64,000 nucleotides of DNA, taken from Rhynchopus euleeides. Its lineage: Eukaryota > Euglenozoa > Diplonemea > Diplonemida > Diplonemidae. The translations under genes and the position numbers were made by a program. Positions 1 through 10,439 of this stretch are shown piece after piece (position 1 is the stretch's first letter; every line of letters starts with the position of its first letter). The stretch spans positions 1,798,001-1,862,000 of the forward strand of contig OY723290.1 in the NCBI GenBank assembly GCA_963210315.1. The letters run 5' to 3'. The notes under the pieces are model-generated. The model made no database searches. It had not been told where the DNA came from and worked only from the letters and a program-made list of their open reading frames with translations.

Positions 1-126
1 GTCTTTTTGGCATCCGCCCTTTTTCCGGTTTTTTTCCAGCCAAAACCAGGTTTTTTTTCCAGCAAAAAACCGGTTTTTTTCCAGCCAAAATCTGGCTTTT
101 TTTCCAGCCAAGAGCCAGACGTTCAC

Positions 127-346
127 TACCGTGGCCTCCGGCGGCTGGGGGGCTCCGCCCCCCAGACCCCCCTGTGGCGGATGTCTCGTACCCAAGTCCT
201 TCGATTCCCATCAGGTCAGGAATCCAACAGCTCCGGTAGTCTCAGGAGGACGCAGCCAACTCACACAGAATCTGTACGCCCACACTGAACAGATGTTCAC
301 TACCGTGGCCTCCGGCGGCTGGGGGGCTCCGCCCCCCAGACCCCCC
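127..346 (+). repeat. GC-hairpin dispersed repeat, two tandemly spaced copies
   Basis: Two near-identical blocks at 127-172 and 301-346 share CCTCCGGCGGCTGGGGGGC followed by a G6-CTCC-GCCCCCC stem-loop and CAGACCCCC. Further copies lie at 34034-34090 (minus), 51602-51640 (minus, partial), 56680-56727 and 56849-56896. In most copies the outer flank reads GTTCACTACCGTGG or its complement. The 56.7-kb pair keeps the same inter-copy text (CGCAGCCAACTC...AGAATCTGTACGCCCACAC) as this pair, so the repeat unit is longer than the hairpin, about 180-220 bp. Confidence 0.8.
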
Positions 347-1014
347 GTGGAGCGTGTGTTTGCCCGTCTAGTAACCGCAGCAAGTCCTTGGGCTGTTTCA
401 GCTGGCATATCGGGGGGGTATCGTCGGAATAACGGTCCCGAAAGCCGTTTTTTTGGGTTTTCCTCCAGCACCCGAGGATGGCGCGAGCGGGAGGAACCGT
501 GGAAGGAACCCATTTGGTGCAAGACCAAGGGCCCCACACTGGGGAGGAGGGACATTGGGTACCATTTTTTGCTGGAAAAAAGCGGGGATGAATCGGGGAT
601 TTTTGGCTGGGAAGACCGGGGATTAAAAACACACCTGCATTGTTCGCTGCAGGTTTCATGCATCATCCCAAATCTATTTCTATGGGTTCCAGGGTGATCT
701 GCGGAGACCAGTACAACTTGCCAGTAGCAACTGCTCCTGTATTACGCACAAACCCTGAAGTGGCGTAACCCTTTTGCCTGATGAAGGGTGGGCCAGCGTA
801 CAGAACATGGCCTGCCGCTGGCCGGAAGTTGCTACCTGCGGCGATGTGATATTGTCTGCTCACACGAGTACACGCAACAACACAGAATACTCAAACCCCT
901 TACCCTCTCTTCTCTACCTCCATGCGTAGGGCAGGGGGCACACGCTTTTCCAAGCGCCAGGCCCCCCCAAGGCCTCTGGGTTTACACCCAGCAAGGCATC
1001 AGTCAGCTCTGTGT

Positions 1015-1103
1015 GGCAGTCTTGTTGACTGGTGCTGCAGTACACGGGTCTGCGGGCCGTGGCCCGGCTGGCGGGAGGCCTGCGGAGAGGAGGGGCGCGA
1101 AGG
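1015..1103 (+). repeat. 88-bp repeat copy 1 (second at 58367-58456)
   Basis: The block starting GGCAGTCTTGTTGACTGGTG and ending in GGAGGGGCGCGAA recurs at 58367-58456 in the same orientation with a few substitutions and a 3-base insertion (GGCGGTGGCGGG versus GGCTGGCGGG). No coding function is visible. It is probably part of a longer dispersed element. Confidence 0.8.
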
Positions 1104-1541
1104 CAAGCCAAGGCACTCTACATGCCCGCCACCCCCCCCCCCCTCTCTCCCCTTCTACCTCTCGTATCCCACGCTCTCAAATACTTGACAGTGCCGCCCC
1201 CGCTGTGCTGCGCTGCACATCCCCTCCCCCCCCCCCCCCCTCTGAAGCTCCAGCCAAAGCAAACGACACACGCCGTGCCACGGGAGGGGAGCGTTCTCCT
1301 CTCCCCCCCCCCCTCTCTCTGCAGCTACACCCCTTGCAACACCACCGTCCTTCCCCTGGCAGGTTCTCTCTCTCTCTCTCTTTGCGCCCTTCTCTTTACC
1401 CCACCAACAGCGCCTCCGAAGCGCCTATCAATATAGCAGCAGGCAGCGCTTTTTTGGGCACCCTAAGGACAGACCTCCACAGCAGAGGGCTGTGGGAGTT
1501 GCCGGCCTTTGTCGCACCACCCCCTCCCCAGGCAGAGGGAC

Positions 1542-2192
1542 ATGTCTGTGAGGGATGAGATCGACAGTGCCTGTGGCAGCGTAGGGCCCTCTCGGTCCGC
1601 CTCGCAGGGGGGGAGTGCGGACCGTGCAGATGCCTCGAGCATCCGGAGCAGCAGGTATTCAAGGGGGAGCGTGCGCTCCGGGGGGTCGGTTCCAGGGCCG
1701 CCGGCGCCTCCGCCGTCGGAGGGGGGTCGATCGAGGGGGTCGAGGCGGAGCTGCCCGTCGCAGGCGTCGATCACCTCCAGCGTTGCGCTGGGGAAGCTGA
1801 CGCAGCTGGAGCAGCTGTTGGAGAGGGAGCGGGATGCGAGGCGTGCGGCGGAGCTCACCCTGCGCACCATCGTCAACACGCGCCATCCGAAGCAGGGTGA
1901 GTCTGACAGCGCGACGCAGCGGCAGCTGCAGGCTGTGATGTCGACGCTGAAGACCATCGTGAATGACACAGATGCTTCGGCACGGAGAACCACCGGGCAT
2001 GCGTCAGCTGCAGGCAAGCCGCCGGTCGGGTCATTCGGGTCCAACACGTCCCACACGTCACAGCGCATGAAGACCACGGCGGCACGCAGGGGGTTTACGA
2101 CGGACCACAAGGGGGGGCTGCACTTTGCGGTCCACCCCCAGCAGGAGGGAGCTAATATCATCACGCAGCTGCCCCCGATCTCCAAGGGTTGA
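1542..2192 (+). CDS. Hypothetical Ser/Gly-rich protein with short coiled coil
   Basis: 216 residues, not recognised. The first 80 residues are rich in Ser, Gly and Arg with a proline run, as in disordered regions. Residues about 84-115 (LGKLTQLEQLLERERD, then an Ala/Arg-rich helix) form a likely coiled coil. The C-terminal third is basic and ends in a short hydrophobic stretch containing ITQLPPIS. The ATG at 1542 is chosen because it is the first methionine after a CCCTCCCCAG acceptor-like sequence; a longer frame exists upstream but has no ATG. It stops at TGA. Strong third-position GC and smooth composition support coding. A role in chromatin or cytoskeleton would be a guess. Confidence 0.6.
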   Translation: MSVRDEIDSACGSVGPSRSASQGGSADRADASSIRSSRYSRGSVRSGGSVPGPPAPPPSEGGRSRGSRRSCPSQASITSSVALGKLTQLEQLLERERDARRAAELTLRTIVNTRHPKQGESDSATQRQLQAVMSTLKTIVNDTDASARRTTGHASAAGKPPVGSFGSNTSHTSQRMKTTAARRGFTTDHKGGLHFAVHPQQEGANIITQLPPISKG

Positions 2193-2329
2193 AGCGGGAT
2201 GGCATGGGGGGGGTGGGGCCCCCTTGCTTTCTGTGAGGGGGTGTCTTGGTTTAACGAGTCGAGAAGGGGTGTTCGCGTGCCATGGCCTGGAGGGGGTTTC
2301 AATTTTTGGATGGGGGGGAGGCAGGGGTA

Positions 2330-3177
2330 GTCATAAGGAAAGGGGGTTTTTACCCCCGGGCCCCGGGCCCCGGCTTATGGGCCCGGGCCCCGGATCAGGG
2401 GGAGGTTCGGGAACCGGGGCCCGGGTGACTTGCAGTGCACTCGGCACCCCAAAAATGGCCGCAATTGGTTGTTTCGTGCTGGCAGAGTCCGGGGTAGTAA
2501 AAAATATTCAGTTTTTCCCTCCGGAAAAATACTCAGATCGGGTACACAAAGTGGCGAAACCCACTAGAAATGGAGCTGTTCGGACATGCCGAACCAGGGT
2601 GGCTGTGAAACCTTCGACCCGTGGAATCGCAATTTCCCCCCTCCATTGCACTTTTCGGAATCCATGCGGATCGCAGTGGGGTCATTTTGGTGGGATCGGT
2701 GCCAAGCTTCATCCATGTAATGCGGGTCTGATTCAGGCACTTTTGAAGGGAAATGGTGACTGGCAGGCAGCTCGCCCACCCACACCACCCACCCAGCGGG
2801 ACCCCCCTCACACATTTCCCAAAAACCCGTTCTTTTGAACGTTTGGAATCTGTGCGGATCGTGGTGGGGTCATTTTGGTCATGGGGCGCCAGTTTACACC
2901 CCTTATTGATGGCTCCCAATAGGCGGTATTCCTGAGGGAAACCCACCTACCAAGGCACCCCAGAACCCGGACCGGCGGTGCGACGGACCCAGCTCCACCA
3001 ATTCCCCGAAAAATGGTCGCATTTGATCGCACGGAGCTCGTGGGGTCTGAGATTTTTTTCCGGCCCCGGAGGTAAATAGCTAGGTGAATGTCAAATCAGC
3101 CAAAAGAGTTTTTCAGCAAAAATCTCCCTTTAAAAAAATCCGAGAAAATGTCCGGGGCCCGGGCCCTGGCTTATGAC
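2330..3177. mobile_element. TA-flanked inverted-repeat element, 848 bp
   Basis: The left end GTCATAAGG and right end CCTTATGAC-like sequence (GGCTTATGAC) are inverted, and GGGCCCCGGG-rich palindromic sequence lies just inside both ends. Each end is followed by TA and then by CCCCTG or its complement. Removing the element with one TA gives a perfect palindrome, CAGGGGTACCCCTG, as the empty site. The TA duplication suggests a Tc1/mariner-like insertion mechanism. There is no transposase frame, so it is non-autonomous. Confidence 0.6.
2651..2892 (+). repeat. Two copies of the 'GCGGATCGTGGTGGGGTC' dispersed repeat
   Basis: Copies at about 2651-2747 and 2839-2892 contain GTGCGGATCGTGGTGGGGTC followed by ATTTTGG. 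Related copies are at 5792-5845, 8667-8712, 34787-34820, 53371-53480, 53797-53842, 58203-58245 (+) and 56337-56385, 57660-57725 (minus). The copy at 2651 extends into AAGCTTCATCC...GCGGGACCCCC, shared with the copy at 53371, so full units are about 200 bp. The function is unknown. Confidence 0.75.
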
Positions 3178-3877
3178 TACCCCTGGGGGGAGGGGGGGCA
3201 GGGTTTGGTTTGCCCTTCGTGTCGTGGGGATGGGATGGTTCCTTCGTGCCTTGGGAGGGGGGGTGAGTGGTGGGGGTTTGATCCCGAGAATTTCCTGCAA
3301 ACGCCTGGCGTAGCGTGGGGCATCCTCCCAAAAAGGGCTTCTTTTCAGTCCCTCCGGCCCTGGTTCCGCTGTGTTTTGTTGCCTTCTTTAGTGTTGTTCA
3401 CATCGCCGCCTCTTCCGAGGCTGGTGCATTGGGATCAACAAGTCTCTCCAATCCCACCACCCACCACCACCCCGTTTAGTGCGCCGTGTTGACATTGCAG
3501 CGCACCAACATGAGCGGGGGTGGTGGGGGTGGTGGGGGTGGGGGTGGTGTTTGGATGATTATCAACTAACAAGTGTTCGTTCTGTTAACCCTTTGCTTTG
3601 AAAAAAGGCTTTCGGAGATGGTTTGCCACGATCAGCAAGCCTTCGGCATGCTGGGTGCTGGCGCTCCCGCTGCGCGGTTCTTTTATGTTGAAGCGGATGC
3701 AGACACATTGCATGCCCCCCCACCCTCTTCTCAAGTGGCACCGTCGCAGTTTCCCCGGCGTGTTGGCCTTGTTGTTCGGTATAGGTCGCACCGATGGTGT
3801 TCTATGTTACCCCACCCCACTCATACACACACCCTGAAGGCCGGCCTTCCCAGGTCGAGGCAGCACGTATACCGAAC

Positions 3878-4689
3878 ATGTCTGCGGCAGTCGGGCTTCC
3901 TGTTATGCTGGAGCGGTGTTCAGCCCTGGTTCGTGACGCGAAGGCGACTGCAGGGTACTGGGATCAGGTATGATTTGACCCGTGCAGCGTTCAGCGCCTT
4001 TCAGGTTTCCTGCGTTTCGCCGCACAAACCAATCAGGTGCCCCTCCACATGCCCACCACCTCCCGCAGATCCGTGAGCAGATCGCAGGGTGCCGCGAGGT
4101 GGTGCGGGTGGATGTGCCCCATACGCAGGCAGCCCAGCCAGGTGCTGCTACTGGGGACGCGCAGAAGGACCAAGAGATTGCGGAGTTGCGGCGCAAGCTG
4201 GAGGCTGCCGAGAGGCGCTGCGCAGACATCGACATTCGGGAGCGCGAAGTTGTGCGCAAAGAGGAGAAGCTGTCGCAGATGAGGGCGCGGGTGAAGGAGG
4301 ACCGGGCCAAGCTGGAGGGGCACCTGGCGAGGCTAGACATCGCGAAGGCGAGAATCGAACAGCGCGAGGACCACGTCCGGCAGAGGGAGAGCGAGATGAG
4401 CAGCACCATCGACTACTTCACCACACAGCTCGCCCCGAGCGAGAAGCGCCCGCGTGTCAGCAGCGTGCGCTACAACCGGGCAGAGTCCTTCGCACCCCCT
4501 GCCTCCCGGTCGCGCCGCGCAGGGAAGCGGCGCCCTCTCGATTCGCCTGAGCACGAGCCCCGTGCGAAGTCGAAGCTCACCATACAGCTTGACCCCCCGA
4601 GCGAGCGTCGCACGCAGTGCCCCCTGGACGTCGCGGATGACGACGATGACGATGTGATTCCGCGTGCTGCTTCGAAGAGGCGTCGCTGA
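3878..4689 (+). CDS. Coiled-coil protein with basic, acidic-tipped C-terminus (2 exons)
   Basis: Exon 1 (3878-3967) encodes 30 residues ending GYWDQ, followed by GTATGA. Exon 2 (4069-4689) resumes after CCCGCAG with IREQIAGC in the same phase, giving 236 residues. Residues about 60-125 are a charged heptad-rich coiled coil (ELRRKLEAAERRC, then EEKLSQMRARVKEDRAKLEG). The C-terminal 80 residues are basic with likely nuclear signals (SRRAGKRRPL, terminal KRRR) and a run of six Asp. I do not recognise the family. Nuclear localisation is inferred from the basic clusters only. It ends with TGA. The upstream ATG is preferred because exon 2 alone has no plausible start and the junction is phase 0. 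Confidence 0.65.
3968..4068 (+). other. Intron (101 nt) in the 3878-4689 gene
   Basis: The donor is CAG|GTATGA and the acceptor is CTCCCGCAG|ATC. Alternative AGs lie within the interval, but this one keeps phase and continues a helix-forming sequence. The GTATG donor matches the donors in the RalGAP-like gene. Confidence 0.65.
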
Positions 4690-6311
4690 GCCAGTGTAGT
4701 GGCTGCGGCTTGCTGCCGTGTGGCGGCATCAGCATTTGTTCTACCCGTCTTGAAGTGGATCAGGTGAGTGTTCGGGTTGCGGGGGTGTGCGGCCAACTGG
4801 GTGTTTCTCTTGGCGCGCATATTTTTTCGCCGTGTTTTTAGGCATGGTGTTGGTCGCTCCGATAAGAGTGTGTTATGTTCCCCTCCCGCGACACCCGCCG
4901 CCACTCGCATGATTTTCCGGTTCGGTGATCCGTCGGCACCACCCGAGGCCGAATTAGATATTTTAGATCCAATGAGCTTCCCCAACGTTGCCAGGGGAGA
5001 GGCACTTGAGAAAACCCAGGGGGTGATTCACCCTCAGACCCTCAGACACCTGACAACCCGTCTCCGCCCTACACCCACCCCCCTCCGGTTGTGCCTTCGG
5101 ACGCAATCAACGCCATACTTTTTTTGGGCATGACCTCCCTGAGGTCATCGGAAAAAACACCGCGGAGTCAGTATGATACTGTGTGTGTCACTGCCCGCCC
5201 TCTACGAGGCCGCAGCTGGTCGACACCAAAACAAGCGGCTGTTGATTGGCAGTGCCATGTTTTTTGAGCTGTCTCATTTCCATCCAGTCGGGCACAAGCT
5301 GTTCACCGATGCCCCCTCACACACGTCGGGCGGAGTGAGTGTGTGCATGATCACCATAGAGAAGTGCATCAAAGAGCAGGCATTTGTTGCGTTCTGCACT
5401 GCGGCGAAGCGATCCACAAGCACCTAGTCCCTAGATACCTTTAGAGATACTTCGGTGTGTTCTGCCGCGCTTTCACCCAACTCCTCAAGTTGGGGTAGGT
5501 GTCGGCGCATCTCCATACCCCGCCCCGTGTCCCCTCCTTGCCTTGCCCCCTACCCCATGAGCAGGAGAAGAACATACACCGCGGCACCGCCGAGCAAGGA
5601 AGTAACGGGCTTGGAAGAGAAGCAAGTCACAGAGAGCGGACCTGCCGCCCCCCCCCCCCCCCACTGCTGAGAATAAGGTTTGGGGGTCCGGGACTTGGGA
5701 CTTGGGACTTGGGACTTGGTTATTCTCAGTCGGACTTGAGACATGGTACGGAGGGGGTGGCGTGAGGCGACCGGAAACCCGGTTCATTTGCATGTTTGGA
5801 GCCCGTGCAGATCGTGATGGGGTCATTTTGGCCATGCGGCGCCTGCCATCACCCCGAAATGATGTTGCCAGGCTGGAGGTGACTCCAGTGGTCACACTGA
5901 CCGAGTCAGACCCTCGGGACCTCATGACTAAGTCACCCACCAGACCAGGACCTCGATCCTGACCAGGACAGAACCAGGGCCATGACCCAACTTGCACAAG
6001 CTGGGCTCCACCCAGGCCCTGACCTGGTCCAGGACTTTGGTCATGCCAGTGGTCTGAGTGGGTCCCACTGAGGGTTGCCCCCTTGGTCCCTGGGGTCTTG
6101 GTCGGACCCCCAGGGGCCCCAAAATTGGATTTCGGAGTTGGGATTTCTGGATATTCTTCGAACTGTGGTGGGGTGATTTTGCTCTGGGAGATGAGTTTCG
6201 TTGGTTGCAAAAAGTTTTTCTGGCCCCACCTCAAGTGAAAAGGGGCTATTGTAAGGGTGAAGACCAGCCACGGATTTGGGGCTCGGGACTTGGGACTTGG
6301 CCTTATTCTCA
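4690..6311. other. Intergenic, no supported gene
   Basis: A GGTGAGT...TTTTTAG pair (about 4763-4841) looks intron-like but has no coding exons around it. A C tract at 5648-5662 is followed by four tandem GGGACTTG units (5693-5720), with two more units at 6285-6300. One copy of the GCGGATCG dispersed repeat is at 5792-5845. Nothing else is interpretable. Confidence 0.5.
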
Positions 6312-6367
6312 CACGGTGGGATCTTGTAAATTTTACATGTAAAAATACCGATTTTTACATGTATTAT

Positions 6368-7837
6368 GGAGGATTCTTCATATTCCTGGATTTCCCGAAT
6401 TTCCTGGATTTCCCCCGGCCCCTTAGGCGTTTTCAGGGCGGACAGGCCCGGACCGGGAAATCCGGGTGTCCGGATGTCCGGGTCCAATTTTGACCCCCCC
6501 CCCCCCCCCCCCCCCGGACATTTCCCGAATTTCCCGCCCGGACATGTCCGGGCGGACATCCGGACATCCAGAAATGTCCGCCCCGGACAGGGCGGACATG
6601 TCCGGGCGGACATTTTCTGGTGTCCGGATGTCCGGGCGGACATGTCCGGACCCGGAAATTCGGGAAATCCAATTTTGACCCCCCCCCCCCCCCCCCGGAC
6701 ATGTCCGGCCAGGACCTCAATAGTTTGATTTTTGGTCCAGAAAATAGTTTGAAAATTTTTGAAATCTGGGTGCCCAAAAAAAAATTTCCTAAGACCGGCG
6801 ATTTGTAGGGGGACCCTTTCGAATTTTTTTTTGGGGAAGGGTAAATTGAACGTTTTTGGCCAAATGAAGCCACTGCGACCATTCCCGGGCCTCGGAAATC
6901 AGATTTTTGCCCCTCAAATGCGGTGCCGGTCCGGACAAAAAACCGAAAAAATCGTGAAAAATGGCCCATTTTCCCCAGCCAAAAATGGGCCAAAAATGCC
7001 CCCCGGACACCCCCAGAGACATGTCCTAATCCGGGGTGCCAGTAGGGGGGACCTTTCGAATTTTTTTTCGAGGAGAGGTCAATTGAACGTTTTTGGACAT
7101 CTGAGGCCACTGCGACCATTCCCAGGCCTCGGAAATGAGATTTTTGGCCCTCAAATGGGGTACCGGTCCCCACGAAATTCCGAAAAATTCATGAAAATCG
7201 AAAGGTCCCACGCACCAAATTCTGCCCAAAAATCGTCAAAAATGGACATGTCATACGCAGCAAGGGGGCAAACCACTCCCCAATGCTCAATGATTCCACG
7301 GCAACCCAGATTTTCTGATCAATTGGTTTGTTTGAGCATGTTCCTGGCCCTTGTTTGGAAAGTAGATGACCCCTGGCTGGAGAGGACGGTTGTGCTTGAC
7401 CGGACGGAGAGAGAACCTTCTCCATAACCACCTCCACTCCACAATGCCACAAGTGGCAGGAAGGCCGGGTGTTACAGGCCTCAACCAGGGTTCCAAGGCT
7501 CTCCACTTCCTGGCTGCGTCAGGGATCACCGGGTACAGCGAGCAGGATTCCCTGTCCTGACACCCCAGCATGTACCACCGGAAGAACCCGAAACAGCAGC
7601 CCCCCCCTCATGGGGGTTGCAAGAGGCACGGAAATCGTTCAAATCGGACCAAGTCCGAAAATTCGGCACTTTCTTGGGTACAAATTGCGGTCCGAAATTT
7701 TCCGATTTTTTGAAAAAAGGCGAATTCTGTAAGGGGGACCTTTTCGAATTTTTTTTTCGGGCACTTTTTCCACAAGGAAATGTCCGCCCTGTCCGCTACT
7801 GTCCGCTACTGTCCACTACCGATTTCAAGGATCCTCC
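6368..7837. mobile_element. TAT-flanked insertion with GGAGGATYC ends, 1.47 kb
   Basis: The left end GGAGGATTCTTC and the right end AAGGATCCTCC are inverted, and both are flanked by TAT. Removing the insertion with one TAT restores CATGTATTATACATGTATAA, exactly the sequence found uninterrupted at the right end of the host element (11881-11927 region). It contains a block of GGACATGTCC-type repeats (6425-6710), C tracts and three copies of a GGGGGACC-TTTCGAATTTTTT motif. No convincing gene was found. Confidence 0.65.
6425..6712. repeat. GGACATGTCC / GTCCGG palindromic repeat block
   Basis: Irregular repetition of GGACATGTCCGG, GGCGGACAT and TCCGGATGTCCGG over about 290 bp, interrupted by two long C tracts (6486-6515, 6679-6697). 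All reading frames through it are low-complexity shadows. The repetition has no fixed period. Confidence 0.75.
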
Positions 7838-8124
7838 TATACATGTATAATACTTGCATGTCAACTATTATACATGTATAATACATGTATATGCCTGAAA
7901 TATACATGTAAAATACATGTATATCAAGCAAAAATACATGTATAATAGTTGCATGTCAACCATTATACATGTATTTTTACTTGATATACATGTATTTTAC
8001 ATGTATATTTCATGCATTTACATGTATTTTACATGTATAATACTTGTCATGCAAGTATTATACATGTAAAATACTTGCACGACAAGTAAAATACATGTAT
8101 AATACTTGCATGACAAGTATTATA
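7838..8124. repeat. ATACATGTAT palindrome array
   Basis: Dense imperfect palindromes built from TACATGTATAATA, CTTGCATGACAAG and TATATTTCAGGCATA. The same array occurs at 9614-9706, 11866-11935, 36530-36731 and 38762-38850. It is the subterminal body of the CACGGTGGG foldback family. Confidence 0.8.
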
Positions 8125-8470
8125 CCGTATACGTAAATATTATGGAACGTAAATATTATGGAACGGGCCCATTTTTGGCCGGTCCGTTCCATAATATTTA
8201 CGTTCCAAAATATTTACAGGGCCAGTTGGGCCACTCGGTGGTGAGGACGGCTTGCGTCAGGAATCGCGCGAAAAGTGCACGAGTAGGTCTCGTCAGGGAC
8301 TCTGTACGCCGTCCGATCACCTGGTCCAAGTCCCCGAGTCGCAGAAAGCCCTGTAAATATTATGGAACGAAAAAAATCTGGAACGCCAACCCACCAGCGT
8401 TCCATAATATTTACGTTCCATAATATTTACGTTCCATAATATTTACGTTCCAAAATATTTACGTATACGG
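8125..8470. mobile_element. TA-flanked 346-bp inverted-repeat element
   Basis: The ends CCGTATACGTAAATATT and complement are inverted, and both are flanked by TA. Just inside, ACGTAAATATTATGGA recurs in both orientations (four tandem-like units on the right). The core of about 170 bp (8205-8380) is unique GC-rich sequence. No coding capacity: a miniature element. It is inserted into the palindromic array of the 6312-11968 element. Confidence 0.7.
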
Positions 8471-8526
8471 TACATGTAAAATACATGTAAATGCATGAAC
8501 TATACATGTAAAATACATGTATATTA

Positions 8527-9610
8527 CTGGGGGGGGTCAAATAGTACTACCGGGTAGTACTAATAGGCGGGACCGCTTGCCTAAATCGTGAAAATGTAGA
8601 TAAATGGTAATTGGTGACGATGAGTCACTTTTATGACCCCCAGGTCGCCAAAACGCTGTTTATCGGCATGTTTGGAATCCGTACGGATTGTGATGGGGTC
8701 ATTTCAGTTGTGAGTTGCCTAATTTCAACCTTGTTTATGGGTTGGCTTCCGGGCCAAAGACCCTCCAGAGGTTCAATGGGATCCAAGGGGATCATACACA
8801 TGCAGATCCCCTCGCCGGTACACTACCGACACCCAGTAAACACCCGCGTCACTGGTGTTCAACACGGCGGCGAATCACGTGTCGCGCGCCGTGCTCGAGA
8901 GGGCCCCACCTCGCTCGGCGGTGTGGAAGGGGCGTCTCTTGAGGTCGATGACCTGCTTGCAGAGGCTCGAGCGAGACCAAAAGATCGTTAGGCCATGCTT
9001 TCACACCGAGGATCGGTACTGAAGATCATGTATCGAGCAAGATTTTACCCTTATGCTCTACGTGAGATTTCTGTTCTCACTGAGTTTGCCTTCGGACACC
9101 TGCGTTAATGTGTAACAGAGTGTGCCGCCCCAACCAAACTCCCCACCTGACTGGTGTCTCCAAACGAGGACTCACTAGCTAACGCCAGTTTGTCGCTAGA
9201 CAACCTCCCCCACAGCCAGTGCCCCCATGCAGGTTACTGCGTACTGCAGCTCTTCCTTGCGATCGCTTCAAGGTTCGCCAGGTCATGACGGGTCACATTT
9301 CGGGAGAGTTGTGTGGGAGAAACGGGTTGGACGGGTTCTTATGTATCCGATGGTCTGCAGTGGTTGGCAGTGCTGCTCTTCAGAGCGTGGCGTTAATTAC
9401 CAGCTCAGCCAGGAGGCTCGGTGCAACCGATTTTTCTCAGCGGCATGCCCCTACTACAGGGGCAACAGTCTTAGAAAGGGGAAAAAACGGGCAAAAAGGG
9501 GGGTAGTACTAATATACTGGAAAAACAATCTATTTTGAAAAACCCAGGGGGTAGTTGTATTTGAGGGGGTAGTTGTATTTAAAGGGGTAGTACAATTTGA
9601 CCCCCCCCAG
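8527..9610. mobile_element. TA-flanked element with CTGGGGGGGGTCAAA ends, 1.08 kb
   Basis: The ends CTGGGGGGGGTCAAATAGTA and its complement (9590-9610, one mismatch) are inverted and flanked by TA. The interior contains one copy of the GCGGATCG dispersed repeat (8667-8712) and a block (8968-9015) shared with 13691-13740, but no transposase-like frame. It is non-autonomous and nested in the 6312-11968 element. Confidence 0.7.
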
Positions 9611-9759
9611 TAAGTAAAAATACATGTATAATAGTTGACATGCAACTATTATACATGTATTTTTACTTGATATACATGTATTTTACATGTATATTTCAGG
9701 CATACACACGGTGGACTCCAGCGGGGGTAGGGTAACCCTTTTCGGGAGTCTCAACTAGG

Positions 9760-9834
9760 GGGAGTCCAACTCCCGCTAGCGGGAGTATAGACTCCCGCTA
9801 GCGGGAGTCTGACTCCCCCTAGCGGGAGTCTTTT
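9760..9834. repeat. Subterminal CTCCCGCTAGCGGGAG palindromes
   Basis: Three nearly perfect palindromes with a CTAG centre lie just inside the left end. Degenerate counterparts are at 10395-10420 and on the right at 11764-11852. Subterminal repeats like these bind the element's own protein in CACTA transposons; that role here is inference. Confidence 0.7.
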
Positions 9835-10323
9835 CACCTATTTTCACTCATTTTTCCCATGATACCTATGCAATGTGGCACTCGTCACTGAAGTACAGCC
9901 ACACCAAACGAAACGGACGTTTGTTAAAAAAGGGGGCAGTGTGCTGACACTGGGATCCATTAGAAGGCTCCTAGCAACGGTGTTGAGCAAGGAGCTCCAC
10001 AAGCACAGCACCCAGGTGGCCAACGCAATCATCGCCATGTCTTCCCTGACATGGATAAGTTCGCTGTCAGGGAAGTCGCAACGATGCGGAAGGAGGGCGC
10101 TCTCCGTCATATACAAGGTGGAGGCGAAGTATGGCAAGGTGCAGGATACAAACGTGTCGTCGGGGGCAGCCTGAAGCCGCGAATGATCGCGACACGGGCG
10201 AACGGCTTGGCACCGTGGGTCTGGATAGATGCTGGAGTTCGGCCGGGTGAAACCGGAAGTCGCAGCAAAATTTGCCCCCCCAGATTTCTTCCTCAAACCC
10301 ACCCGTGGGCTGATCCGGCCTTG

Positions 10324-10424
10324 CACGGTGGACTCCAGCGGGGGTAGGGTACCACTACCGGGTTTAACCCTTTTCGGGAGTCTCAACTAGGGGGAGTCCA
10401 ACTCCCGCTAGCGGGAGTATAGAT
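10324..10424. repeat. Second, internal copy of the left terminus
   Basis: CACGGTGGACTCCAGCGGGG is repeated here with the same downstream text as at 9707 apart from a 15-base insertion (ACCACTACCGGGTTT-like). Its left flank is TG while the right flank of the element is CA, so the pair 10324-11865 has no matching duplication; the outer pair does. Probably an aborted or rearranged insertion that also cut off the 5' part of the gene that follows. Confidence 0.65.
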
Positions 10425-10439
10425 CAGCAGTGGGCAACA

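Larger units (their letters stand above)
1..1541. other. Intergenic, repeat-rich, no supported gene
   Basis: No reading frame here looks like a protein. It holds two copies of the GC-hairpin dispersed repeat (127-172, 301-346), one copy of an approximately 88-bp repeat (1015-1103, second copy near 58367-58456), long C tracts and a CT microsatellite near 1364-1381. The end (CCCTCCCCAG, up to 1531) is a pyrimidine tract plus AG directly before the first gene and could be a splice acceptor. Confidence 0.6.
2193..3877. other. Intergenic with a TA-flanked element and dispersed repeats
   Basis: Between the first two genes I see one inverted-repeat element (2330-3177, listed separately) and, inside it, two copies of the GTGCGGATCGTGGTGGGGTC dispersed repeat. 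From 3178 to 3877 there is G-rich and T-rich sequence, a GGTGGGGGT microsatellite (3517-3548) and no supported gene. Confidence 0.5.

Noticed and set aside
4763..4841. GGTGAGT...TTTTTAG as an intron of a further gene
   Set aside because: No coding exon can be seen on either side.
5671..6311. GAGAATAAGG / CCTTATTCTC pair with GGGACTTG repeats as an element
   Set aside because: The GGGACTTG units lie in the same orientation at both sides and the inverted match is only ten bases, with no target duplication.
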